Source: Parelaphostrongylus tenuis (Eukaryota > Nematoda > Chromadorea > Rhabditida > Metastrongylidae). Taken from it: a stretch of 64,000 nt of DNA. Location: NCBI GenBank assembly GCA_019055375.1, contig JAHQIW010000948.1:1-64000 (forward strand), read 5' to 3'. A program made the position numbers and the translations under genes. The notes below the pieces were generated by a model, which saw only the letters and a program-made list of their open reading frames with translations, was not told the DNA's origin and searched no databases. Below, piece by piece: positions 1 to 8,781 of this stretch (position 1 is its first letter; every line of letters begins with the position of its first letter).

Positions 1-29
1 TACACACCTTTTAAGAAAGAAGTAATTTT

Positions 30-617
30 TGGGACCACCTTTATCACCTGTCGTCCCGTTAGTCGTCGAGTGGCTCGGGCGGGTACCAGCAACACTTCCA
101 TTTTTCCCTATCGCTTGCAAGAGTAGCCCAGTGGGTCGTCCTCGCTCCAAATATTCGTTGCGCTACATATCCTTCTTCTATTCTTTCAGTGAGGTAATCG
201 GGACATCGGGTCGGTGGTATTCCTGTAGAGCGCTTGACGTCCTGAGGAATACAGTCGGCAACGTCTCTTGTCCATCAGTCATCGATGGAGCGCATCACGT
301 GTCCGGCCCACCTTATTTTCGATATTCTGGCGTGTAGAACAGCGTCTTTGATCTTCCATCTTTGACTTTGGATACTTTCTCCCATTTGTGAGATACAGGA
401 TACTCCTATCATCGACCATTCGATAGGTTTCTGCTGCATACGTTAGGGCAGGGATAATTGTCGAGACGAAAAGGTGAGCACGGAGTCGTATGTTCTTTGC
501 GCCCTTCACTACATCTTCGATGCTCTCAAACGTTCCCCAAACCGCTCGTTTCCTCCTGCTTTTTCTTGGGATATGAGCATTTTTTTTTTCAAAGGAATAT
601 AGGACTCTCTCCAGCAA
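30..617 (-). pseudogene. RTE-type LINE reverse transcriptase, C-terminal fragment
   Basis: On the minus strand a frame carries the post-RT region of a nematode RTE-clade endonuclease-reverse transcriptase. Visible motifs are RRKRAVWGTFESIEDV, LRAHLF and IIPALTYAAET. The plus-strand frame over the same bases is only its antisense. The same region recurs at 6282-6779 and 26298-26594, and in the latter the upstream FADD box is still readable. In this copy the catalytic RT core and endonuclease are absent and the frame breaks after the AAET motif, so it is a dead 5'-truncated copy. The lower-coordinate part matches the C-terminal region that in the other copies reads RWTRAVTD and RWSDF. Confidence 0.8.
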
Positions 618-620
618 TGT

Positions 621-1716
621 TCAATCTTTTCGTGCCGATGAAGTATCGTCGACATAATGAAACAGTACTTGTGTTACACTTCAACTTTGCAAACAACTCT
701 TTTTGATATCAGAATAATAGAAAACATTCTATCGAACAGTGTTGATCGCTGCCAAGGCCTGATCTCAAACAAGTCTCCAACATAAAACATGAATCGCGTG
801 GGCTATTACGTGAAAAGGATAGACAAATAAGCAGTTATATTGAATTTATAGGCTAACTGACTGGTTTAAAACTCCAGACTACATTAGAGAAGCTTAATTT
901 GCGAATCAGAAGAAGTTGCAAAATTTAGCCTTCCTTGTGTGATTCGTCCTATTTTGATCCACTTTAGATATCTCTACCAAATAAATTGACATAGTATGAC
1001 GGAAAAGTTCTAGAAGCTCTAGAACCCTTTAGACTTGACATGGACACTGAAGTATCCAAACCTTTCCATGATCATAAGATCAAAAAAACGATGCAAAAAT
1101 TAATTTTTCCCACGTCACCCGTCCTGTTTTGATTTAGCAAAGAAGTTTGGTGAGATTTTGTACTGTTTGAGTTGATCTGGCCAGTGGGTCCTTTATTAGT
1201 TGCTTCTGTACCGAACTCGTTGTATTGGATTATCATTTATCTCTACAACAATGCTACATCACCAGCAATAGGGTATATAGGAGAGTTACAGATAGCGTAG
1301 ACAACGGAATAACAGTTAAGCGAATTACAAGGCGAAGAGTGTGTAGATTTAAATTCCGACTGTTTATAAATGTATCATTGAAAGGTGGCTTTATGATGAT
1401 AAAAGAACAAAATTAAAGCTAAGGATAGAGATACCAGATCAAGATTAGAGAAGTTACATTCATCAATAGTTCACGTGACAATTACATTTATCAAAATAGA
1501 CTCAGTAGCGTAACTAATTCATAAATACAAAAGAGGGTCATTCGTGTTATGAGAGTCACGAGAGGCATGTAGTGCACTTGTAGCGAACTTGGCGCTGTGC
1601 ACCGGATATTCCTCCTGCAACGAATTCCAAATCAAGCACTCAATATTTTGCCCAGAAAGAGAAAGTGGCTGATAGCTAACATCTAGATGTTGAAGAAGGA
1701 ACTGTGGCGTGAATGC
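621..1716. other. Non-coding stretch, nothing recognised
   Basis: AT-rich DNA with no exon-like frame bounded by good splice signals and no repeat I could place. The short plus-strand open frame at 1225-1416 has no recognisable composition and is probably chance. Confidence 0.4.
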
Positions 1717-1717
1717 G

Positions 1718-1786
1718 CCTCGGTGGTGCAGTGGTAGAGCACGCGACCCCGTATAGTATGAAACGCGAGTTCCATTTCCTTTTTTG
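1718..1786 (+). repeat. tRNA-like SINE head
   Basis: The bases GGTGGTGCAGTGGTAGAGCA form an A-box-like segment. About 30 bases later comes AACGCGAGTTCCATTTCC, a weak B-box-like segment. The acceptor ends do not pair, so this is a tRNA-derived SINE remnant and not a tRNA gene. Similar heads occur at 7370, 10978, 12366, 62897 and 63676. Confidence 0.55.
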
Positions 1787-2257
1787 AGGCCGTGTTTTGC
1801 TCACCCGCTCTATGCCCCTTGTTAGGCTTTTACAAACAATCGAAACTATTGTAACACCGCTGCTGCTGCTAGAACTCGTTAGCTATTTTAATCGATAGGA
1901 ATTACGCGAAAGTTTGTTGTTTTCGGCAGACCAAAATGGTACAGCTAAATTAAAAATACCTTGAGCTCCTTTTGATTAATCCTTTAAGGATCGCTATCTC
2001 GTACTGACGATCGGGCAGCTTGTTCGTTTCTACGAAATCTCAAAGGGCACCACGGTGACGGGTGTATGGTGCCTTCCTAGTAGTTTCTAAAAATTGATGC
2101 ACACATTTTAACGGATAGGCACACATTTCATTCAAAAAAGATAGAAAACGTGTTACAATTAGTAGGAAAAGTTCCTTTCGATGTGCTTATGATATCAACA
2201 AAGCATTCGGCGATCGAGGTCCTCTTGTTTTTTTTTGTGCTCCTGTGAGCATATTTG
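1787..2257. other. Non-coding stretch, nothing recognised
   Basis: No convincing exon, RNA gene or assignable repeat is visible. The T-run before 2240 lies just downstream of the RS-rich frame described next. Confidence 0.35.
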
Positions 2258-2527
2258 CTACTTCGCATGACTTCTCGAAGTATTTGCTCGAAGATCGATC
2301 TGTGTTTTTCGATTTTCCAACATGTTCGAACACCTACGGGACTTCATCGGCGTTCGGGACTCGCTTAGGTGCCTTCTACTGCGTCGTGATGAACGCGAAC
2401 GGAGACTGCATCCACGTGATCGTCGGCTGCTGGACTGACACGGACGTCTCTTCGATGATCGGGAGCGACTGCGATGAGCTCGGATTCTTCTCCTTCTGCT
2501 TCACTTCAAGATCGGCTTCTTCTGGCT
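2258..2527 (-). pseudogene. RS-rich (SR-protein-like) broken exon
   Basis: Read on the minus strand, 2500 down to 2258 is an 80-codon open frame dominated by Arg and Ser, with runs such as HRSRSRSSKRR and RSRSSRRSRRH. This is the composition of the RS domain of SR splicing factors. A splice-acceptor-like TTTTTAG lies just upstream near 2529, and it is followed by ARRSRS in a different frame that hits a TGA, so one small indel separates two RS-coding stretches. The block is clearly more GC-rich than its surroundings. No RNA-recognition motif was found nearby. A decayed SR-protein exon is the simplest reading. A second overlapping frame, starting PEEADLEV after the same acceptor, is open to about 2373 and is an alternative. 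Confidence 0.45.
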
Positions 2528-2529
2528 AA

Positions 2530-3371
2530 AAATTATCATTTCAAGCTTAAATCCCGAAATTCAAATATGTATTTTATTTTTGGAGACTCTCACAAAGCTG
2601 TAACATTCGAAATGAAGGTATGTGTTACACGTGCTACGTCGCTTTTATCTCGCACAACAGAGGTGTCTTCTTAGACTTTGATTACCACTGGAGAGTAAGT
2701 TTCGGCGATTACAATACTGAAATTGCACTTTCTAGACGCCCTTCTATTGCATTGTAGCAAGGAAAAAACTCGGCTAGGATATGTGGTATCAGTAGATAGC
2801 TGCAATCGAAAGTTTGCACATTCGCTATTCACATGTGAAGTGTGATTTTGTCACTGAACTTGAGACTTGTCCTCGATTTTTTACAAGAAATGTAAGCAAA
2901 ACATATAACTCTGACGCTTGAAGATTTCCGCTACACGTTTATATGCTTATCGTGCTTAGGCTCAAATTGCGTAGACTCAGGATTAGTAGCTAATGTGCTT
3001 AGCGATATATGAGAAAAATATGGAGTCAAGGTACTAGAAAGATAGCGATAAGTTTTTTGAACAATATCATTGACACCTTGCAAACGGAGGAGAAATTTTC
3101 ATCGCTCGACAGCGACGCTGAGATCATGCGCGGCACGCGATGCGGTAACACGTACAGCGCGGCGTCTACAACAACTGCGTGAAAATTTTCTTATGAATTT
3201 TGAACTTTACTCGCAGCTAAAAAGAATATCATCGCCAGTAAGTGGTAAAATATAATAGAAGGAAGGAGAAGAACTTCTCATAGGACGCCTTGAGTACCTT
3301 TCTGCTGATAGCCGAAGGATACGGTCTTAGGCGACACCATTTCCTGTGATTTCTCGACTTCCACGTTGTTA
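2530..3371. repeat. Dispersed repeat units (family X) and a GC-rich patch
   Basis: 2540-2680 carries the wording shared by family X, with AATGAAGGTATGTGTTACAC followed by CTTTTATCTCGC; compare 19230-19310 and 35270-35350. 3080-3180 is a GC-rich patch with GCGCGGCACGCGATGCGGTAA that recurs at 11868. 3296-3345 (CCTTGAGTACC, then GGATACGGTCTTAGGCGA) recurs at 11583-11630. No protein-coding exon is supported here. Confidence 0.5.
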
Positions 3372-3527
3372 TCATTTGTCTTGTTCCTCATCGCCTAAAT
3401 CATTTTTCTCAGAGTCTTGATCGGCGACGGGTACGTTGTTGCACATGTTGTGATCTGATTCACCACCAATGCCATCATGGACACTGTTGTGAGCATGAGG
3501 GCAAATGGACTTGCAAGGCTTTTCACC
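3372..3527 (-). CDS. Candidate terminal exon, acidic C-terminus (unidentified)
   Basis: A minus-strand frame is open from 3527 to a TGA at 3374-3372. It encodes a Cys/His-containing start (GEKPCKSICPHAHNS) and then a Gly/Asp/Asn-rich stretch ending in DSEKNDLGDEEQDK. The acidic end resembles a genuine C-terminus. The preceding bases contain an AG at the right place but no strong pyrimidine tract. A second frame upstream (VEFGSCLQLFVCRSC) could join it through a one-base shift. It may be a terminal exon of the minus-strand gene further right or a decayed exon. I do not recognise a family. Confidence 0.35.
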   Translation of the reverse strand, partial: GEKPCKSICPHAHNSVHDGIGGESDHNMCNNVPVADQDSEKNDLGDEEQDK

Positions 3528-4214
3528 TCAGACTTAACGCTACTACAACTTCGACATACAAAGAGTTGTAGACAGCTTCCAAATTCTACTGCACCAATAA
3601 TTTTACGGTGGAAGCGAGATTGACGGAAAATAAATATCAGTAGCAAAAAAAGCGGAAGGAAAAACGATTTTTATCACACGACCACGCATCTCCTCTGCAC
3701 GCCTTCTTGCCTTTCTTATTCACTTGAATTGTATCAAATTAATATGCTTTGATAGAATATTACCGATGGAGTTTATTTTCTTTACGCACATAATGTCTTT
3801 GAGAACCAAGCTCTGACAGAACACTTCACATCATATTCCTGAGGAAATGAGCTAAATAATTATGTAAATTAATAATGTTCTTTTTGGTGATCAAGCTAGT
3901 ATGAGAGGTGGATTGATGCTTTTTCGCGAATGTTTCGAAGCACTTGCCTTCTTCGCAACTACTAACACGAATAATTTTTCACGAGCGTTCGCTCTTATGG
4001 GATCTTCGTCGGTTGCAGTACGAAGATCCACAATGAGGACGAGCGTTTGTGGATAATCAATTGCACTTATCGACTCTGGGGAAGAAATACGCTGAAACTG
4101 TAGCCAAATATAGTTCAGTTATCAATCTTAAGGCATTTGCTGAATCATGAAAAAAAAAACTGCTGCTGATTGGTGATGCGGTACTGAAGAGAAAGTTACT
4201 TTTAGAACGCCTGA
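3528..4214. other. Non-coding stretch, weak repeat traces
   Basis: 3660-3700 shares wording with family X (TTTTTATCACACGACCACGC). 4000-4040 carries a short GAAGATC inverted motif. No exon is supported. Confidence 0.35.
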
Positions 4215-4465
4215 TAATCATTATTTGAGCCACGCATGTCAGTGGTCTATCAATGAGGGCTGACTTATAGAGCCCGATACACGTGTTTCGATCTTGCGAT
4301 CTCGTCAGTCGGGCAGTTACCCTTCTCGTCTTTTGCTAATCTCTGTGGGAGCTCCAGTCCCCACACTAAGAGTTGGCAACGACGAACTTTTTACACTCTA
4401 TATCCAGTGAAATTTTTCACCGAACACACAGTGTTGTACACTTGATTGCTCTTGGCTCTTGACTT
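4215..4465 (-). repeat. Hammerhead-bearing dispersed repeat, copy 1
   Basis: About 250 bases closely match 32985-33240 and more loosely match 10028-10290 and 42865-43100. Shared blocks include the TTATTTGAGCCACGCATGTC segment, the ribozyme, the CTTTTGCTAATCTCTGTGGG segment and the TTTTACACTCTA segment. No protein is encoded. Hammerheads embedded in short repeats are known from Penelope-like elements and retrozymes, so it is probably a non-autonomous retroelement. That assignment is inference. Confidence 0.7.
4272..4314 (-). ncRNA. Hammerhead ribozyme (intact core)
   Basis: Transcribed from the minus strand, the 43 bases fold as a hammerhead. Stem I pairs GCCCGA with UCGGGC over 6 bp. The core is CUGACGA, where the variable seventh position is C. 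Stem II is GAUC paired with GAUC, closed by a GCAA tetraloop. GAAA follows, then a minimal stem III (AC with GU around ACGU). The cleavage site is GUA, just before stem I. All invariant core bases are present. A very short stem III is a feature reported for hammerheads of Penelope-like elements. Confidence 0.88.
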
Positions 4466-5244
4466 ATCGAACGACATACATACATCATCATTTGAAGGTG
4501 CTACAGAGTTTACAAGAGTGTTTCTTTTACTATTAGCTCGCAAAAAAATGTGACGGCACAGCAAAAAGTCGCTGCTGTAATTGTACAATGACTCGTTGTG
4601 AAATTTGACATAAATAAAGTGATGTTCTACATCATAATTATTTTTCGGGTATATTTTATAACAAAACGTTCTCAAGAAAATGCGATTTTAAGTGATATCA
4701 AAATTATGCAGTTTCAATTATTTTCGGCTATTATATTTGATATTTACTGCTCTATTGTCTCCATAACTCAGGTCTGAAGCACTTCCATCAGCTAGTGGAC
4801 CTCACTCGACATGGTCAACACGTCATGTTAACGAATAATAATTCCTAGAACTCATGTCCGATGTTAAGGTTCTAAGTGAAGGATGGACGTGCGTAATGGC
4901 AAAATCTCTTAGGATTCGAATTCACGGTTACGGTAAAATACTACTGCACTAAGTACGCAAAAATTGATAATATATAATCATGATCTCAAACAAAGTGCAA
5001 AACTTACCCTATAATATCGCCCCAGTACTGCACTACAGATGCACGAGAAGTAACGGCTTTCGTTAGTATCCGTCGCGTTAACAAAATCTAAATGTCTTAG
5101 GTCCACAGTACAAAAAAAAATTGAGAAAAGGTAACACTGGAAACATAACGCCAATTAGAACTTAACAACTAGGCAAGAATTGCAACAATCTAGAATAGAA
5201 GGACAAAAGACGTACATCTTGTAACGGAAACTAAATGTTGTTTA
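4466..5244. other. Non-coding stretch, nothing recognised
   Basis: AT-rich sequence with no supported exon or RNA gene. The minus-strand open frame 4391-4675 overlaps the hammerhead repeat and shows no protein-like composition. Confidence 0.35.
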
Positions 5245-5368
5245 CTAATGAGGAACAGGATCAGAGTTATCGCCATTTTTTCCAGCACCATTCTCTATAT
5301 CACGAAGATCGCTCACAGTTTCAGGCGGTGGTACCGGATCAGTAATGTGTTCTTCCTTCAACGAAAAA
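5245..5368 (-). CDS. Candidate terminal exon, Pro/Asp-rich C-terminus (unidentified)
   Basis: On the minus strand an acceptor-like TTCTTAG at about 5373-5369 is followed by a 124-base open frame: one leading base plus 40 codons and a TAG at 5247-5245. It encodes FSLKEEHITDPVPPPETVSD and ends NGDNSDPVPH. The acidic, Pro-rich composition matches the style of the exons at 8.8-14.4 kb, but its phase needs a donor two bases into a codon, which the 8876-8782 exon does not supply. It could be an alternative last exon or belong to a separate small gene. No family is recognised. Confidence 0.45.
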
Positions 5369-5559
5369 CTAAGAACTAAGCAACTTAATAAAATAATTTG
5401 GTGATCATAGAAACAGTATTAACACCTTTAATGACAAAACTATAAAAAGAGGAACTCGCCCTCATTATGGCACAATATTCACGACATCATATCGCACTTT
5501 AATTTACTTTTGTATGCGTTAATTAAAATCAACTAAATGTAAGAGCATATAATGTTACA

Positions 5560-5657
5560 ATGACGTAAAACATACGCATATATGTAGACCTATATGCACA
5601 TAATATATACATATGTAAGCATGTACATATATGTGGCGTATGTATAAATACATATAC

Positions 5658-5705
<48 letters not shown>
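5560..5705. repeat. AT/GTATA microsatellite
   Basis: Alternating TA with interspersed CATA and GTATA steps, ending in a near-perfect (TA)n run at 5671-5702. Confidence 0.9.
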
Positions 5706-5706
<1 letters not shown>

Positions 5707-5714
5707 AAATGGAT

Positions 5715-5992
5715 AAAAACTCCCTGCCTTGATCGGTCCTCAAGGGGTGCGCCATGAATTCGTCTTCAATTTCTAGACTCGCATGAAGTGACTGAATGTA
5801 TATCTGGTCTTTATAATGGCTCGCGGTAGCTTACCGATGTAAAAAGTCAGCGTTGTCTATCCTCCCATAAAATGCGGTATCAATTCACCGTTTCCAGATG
5901 GGTGGAAGACTTGCTGAACCTCGTGCACGGTATCGAATCATCGAGCATGTGTGCGACGCAAAACACCTTTAGCCATTGTGCCACGCGCGCTC
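5715..5992 (-). repeat. tRNA-derived SINE (family A)
   Basis: Minus-strand head at about 5990-5905 with A-box GTGGCACAATGG and B-box-like GATTCGATACC. The body runs to the GGGGTGCGCCATG segment near the low-coordinate end. Related copies lie at 24065-24345, 41275-41595, 52405-52680 and 63895-64000, all in the same orientation. Confidence 0.7.
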
Positions 5993-5993
5993 T

Positions 5994-6779
5994 TTATACA
6001 CGTATACATATCTCTGTATGACCTGTCACCCCGTTGATCGTCGAGTGACTCGAGCTGGTACCAGCAGCTCTTCCATTTTCCCTTTCTCGTGCAAGAGTAG
6101 CCCAGTGGGTCCTTCTCGCTCTAGGGATTCGCTGAGCATCATATCTTTCTTCCATCGCTTTCGTGAAGAAATCGGACCAACGGGTCAGTGGTCTTCCTTT
6201 AGAGCGCTTAACGTCCCCAGGAATCCCGTCGGTAACGGCTCTCGCCCATCGGTTGTCGTTGAAGCGCATCACGTGTCCGGCTCACCTTATTTCCGACCTT
6301 GCGTGTAGAACGGCGTATCTGATTTTCAATCGTTGACGCAGGTCGGAACTTCGGATCATTTCTCTCATTTGCAAGATACGGGATACTCCTAGCATCGACC
6401 TTTCGACTGCGCGTTCGATAACGGCAAGTGATCTTTCATCCTGCTTACGTAGCGACCAGGTTTCTGCTGCATACGTTAGGGCAGGGATAATTGTCGAGTA
6501 GAAAAGGTGGGCACGGAGGCTGATGTTCTTTGTCCTCTTCACTACATCTTCGATGCTCTTAAACGTTCCCCAAGCCGCTCGTTTCCTCCTGATCAACTCT
6601 GGGGCTAAGTCGTTCATCATGTTGATTTCACGACCTAGATAGACGTAACTGGAGCATTCGGAGATTGTCTTTCCGTTGAGCGTGAATGGGGAATTAGAAA
6701 CCCATCCGTTCCTCATGAACATTGTTTTCGTTAGATTCAGTTGAAGACCATTCTTTCCACAGGCGTTATATAATTCCAA
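5994..6779 (-). pseudogene. RTE-type LINE reverse transcriptase, 3' part
   Basis: Two adjoining minus-strand frames (6779-6282 and 6272-5994) read almost continuously through the end of the RT domain and the C-terminal region of an RTE-clade LINE. Visible in order: NGLQLNLTKTMFM, FTLNGKTISECSSYVYLG, NMMNDLAPELIRRKRAAWGT, IIPALTYAAETWSLR, ERSMLGVSRI, then MRFNDNRWARAVTD, RSKGRPLTRWSDFF and HWATLARERE. A single frame break near 6275-6282 separates the halves. The catalytic FADD box lies beyond the 5' end and is missing. The copy is bounded sharply by an AT tract at 6781. Confidence 0.9.
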
Positions 6780-6780
6780 A

Positions 6781-6783
6781 ATA

Positions 6784-6821
<38 letters not shown>

Positions 6822-6822
6822 G
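6781..6822. repeat. (TA)n microsatellite
   Basis: Near-perfect TA repeat directly abutting the 5' break of the LINE fragment. Confidence 0.95.
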
Positions 6823-7054
6823 AAACATTGGAAAAGAGATACTTTGAGTTATTCCTTTTCCGACGAACCGACTAAATCCCACACCACATTACTAAAAAGC
6901 ACTATTCGCCAATTGAAACATGGTGGAAACAACTCTAAGTGTAAACTTCGTGATACTCAAAAAATAACTTCATCGGAATTCGTTAGTTTTAATCAACTAG
7001 CATATACTAGAGTTAGTTTATATCGAGGTAGCGAGCAGGAAATATATGCAATCA

Positions 7055-7215
7055 ACAATGTCTTCATACCTAGGTGAACTGAGTGATGAGCAAAAATTCG
7101 ACCTTAGACGGTAGTTGAACTGAGTTGAATTGAGGTCAAATTTTTGCTCACCACTGAATTCTCCTAGGCTTATATGAAACATCATAACATCGCGAAAAAA
7201 CAGTATAAACATAGG
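7055..7215. repeat. Fold-back repeat
   Basis: The bases GAGCAAAAATTCGACCT at about 7088 are matched in inverse by AGGTCAAATTTTTGCTC at about 7132, with an inverted TAGGTGAACTGA and CACCACTGAATTCTCCTAGG on the flanks. The arms could fold into a hairpin. The outer wording recurs in the tRNA-headed repeats at 7365-7515 and 10795-11070. Confidence 0.6.
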
Positions 7216-7364
7216 AAAACATGAATTTGTATAAGTATTGCGGCTGTCGGCTTAACTGGGCTTACAGAGGGTTCATAAAACGATATTGCTTACCCTACCA
7301 AGACTGTAATAGCTTCCTGGCTGACAGCTATGATAGAGAGATACTGAAGAGCGAGTGGTGGGTA

Positions 7365-7515
7365 AGCAGTGGCGTAGTGGTTCCACGCAACCCCCTTAAG
7401 GGTGAAACGCGGATTCAACTGCCGTCTGTGGTCAAATTTTTGCTCACCACTCAATTCTCTCAGGTGTACTGGAACATCATAGCACTGCGAAAAAGCAGTA
7501 AAAACATAGGAAATC
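7365..7515 (+). repeat. tRNA-like SINE head and body
   Basis: AGTGGCGTAGTGGTTCCACG (A-box region) is followed by ACGCGGATTCAACTGCCGTC (B-box region) and then by a body containing TTTTTGCTCACCACTCAATTC and an AACATCATAGCACTGCGAAAA block, shared with 10795-11130. The 140-codon open frame running across it is chance. Confidence 0.6.
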
Positions 7516-8781
7516 TCAGACTTCTTTATATTTTTCAAAAACTGCGAGCCAACTGGAGACAATGCCAGATAGGCTCAACGAAGCAGGAAAATGATTCTAT
7601 CACAAATGCGCAGGTTGACAACTCTGTTCATGACAAAGTATGAAGCAAATGTGGGCAAGTCAAAATGATGGGATCTCTGATCGCAGAGACTACTCGCACA
7701 TTCATATCGTGAATTTGTCGATCACGGGAAAAACATAAAGCAAGAATTGAACAGCAAAGGGATAGCGCCGGTGACTGCATTTGAACCTCTCAAGAAGGTC
7801 ATCATATAAAAAACACCAAAATTCGAGACACTTTCTAAAATCATCAGTCTTTCCAGCGCTCTATCATGCAGCGGGACGTGAGCGTGCACTTCAACCACTC
7901 CTCAGAATCCTTCACGCTACTCACAGAGCGCTTGGGCAGTGCGGGAATGTAAATACCGAATCAACGAAATTTATTCTCATTCGAGACGTAACAGAATTCG
8001 CAATAATAGCGACGTATTCATATAATAAGAGGAGCAGGCGACATACGGGCGAGTAGAACTGTAGACTATACTTCTCGAGGATGTATGCGCCCTAAGACGA
8101 TCTCCTAGCTAAGCGATTGTGTTCAGAGCTCAAATCAATGAGCTATGCTTACATCAGATTATGTTTTGCAGATTACAACATAACATTCACAGCTACCTTA
8201 TGTCCGAATCAAACCACCACCATTGACGACAATAGTGCAAAGAAATGACTAAACGATCTACTAGAATCCGTTTGAGTTGTGAAGGAAAGCCGTTCAAATG
8301 GGCGAGTAGGTGACATTTGATAAATAAACCATCCCAGCAGTACTCCCAATAAAAGATTCTAGAATGTACAAATTAACCAATATAGATAGAGCTGGCCACC
8401 CCTTGAGAAGTTATCACTAAGAAATAGCTTAAATGCTAGGATTTAAAGCAATTGTACACTTTGCTGTGACCGAGTGGCTAATGATGCTCGACGCGAAACT
8501 GATTCCTCATCGCTCTCAACAGTCTCTGGCAATCAGTAACGATCGCTTTATGGAAGGCCTCAGCGTGGCTGTGCCTGAGACTGCAAGGCAGTGTGCCGAA
8601 CCAGTTTTTCACGACTTTAGTCGAGAAGACAAAAAATAAGAATTTTATGATATAAACACTGGACCGCGTATCGTAAAAAATGCTGTGATGCGGATCAAAT
8701 AAAGAAAAGTGAGGTGAAGCGGTGGTGATGGGCGTAGTCCGCGTCGACCAGTCGATCAGTGATTGGCCAACCGCTGATGGC
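7516..8781. other. Non-coding stretch downstream of the minus-strand gene
   Basis: No exon is supported. 8690-8780, next to the 8782 stop codon, is GC-richer and lies within the presumed 3' untranslated region. The 204-codon minus-strand open frame 9092-8478 crosses the predicted introns and is not the coding frame. Confidence 0.4.
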
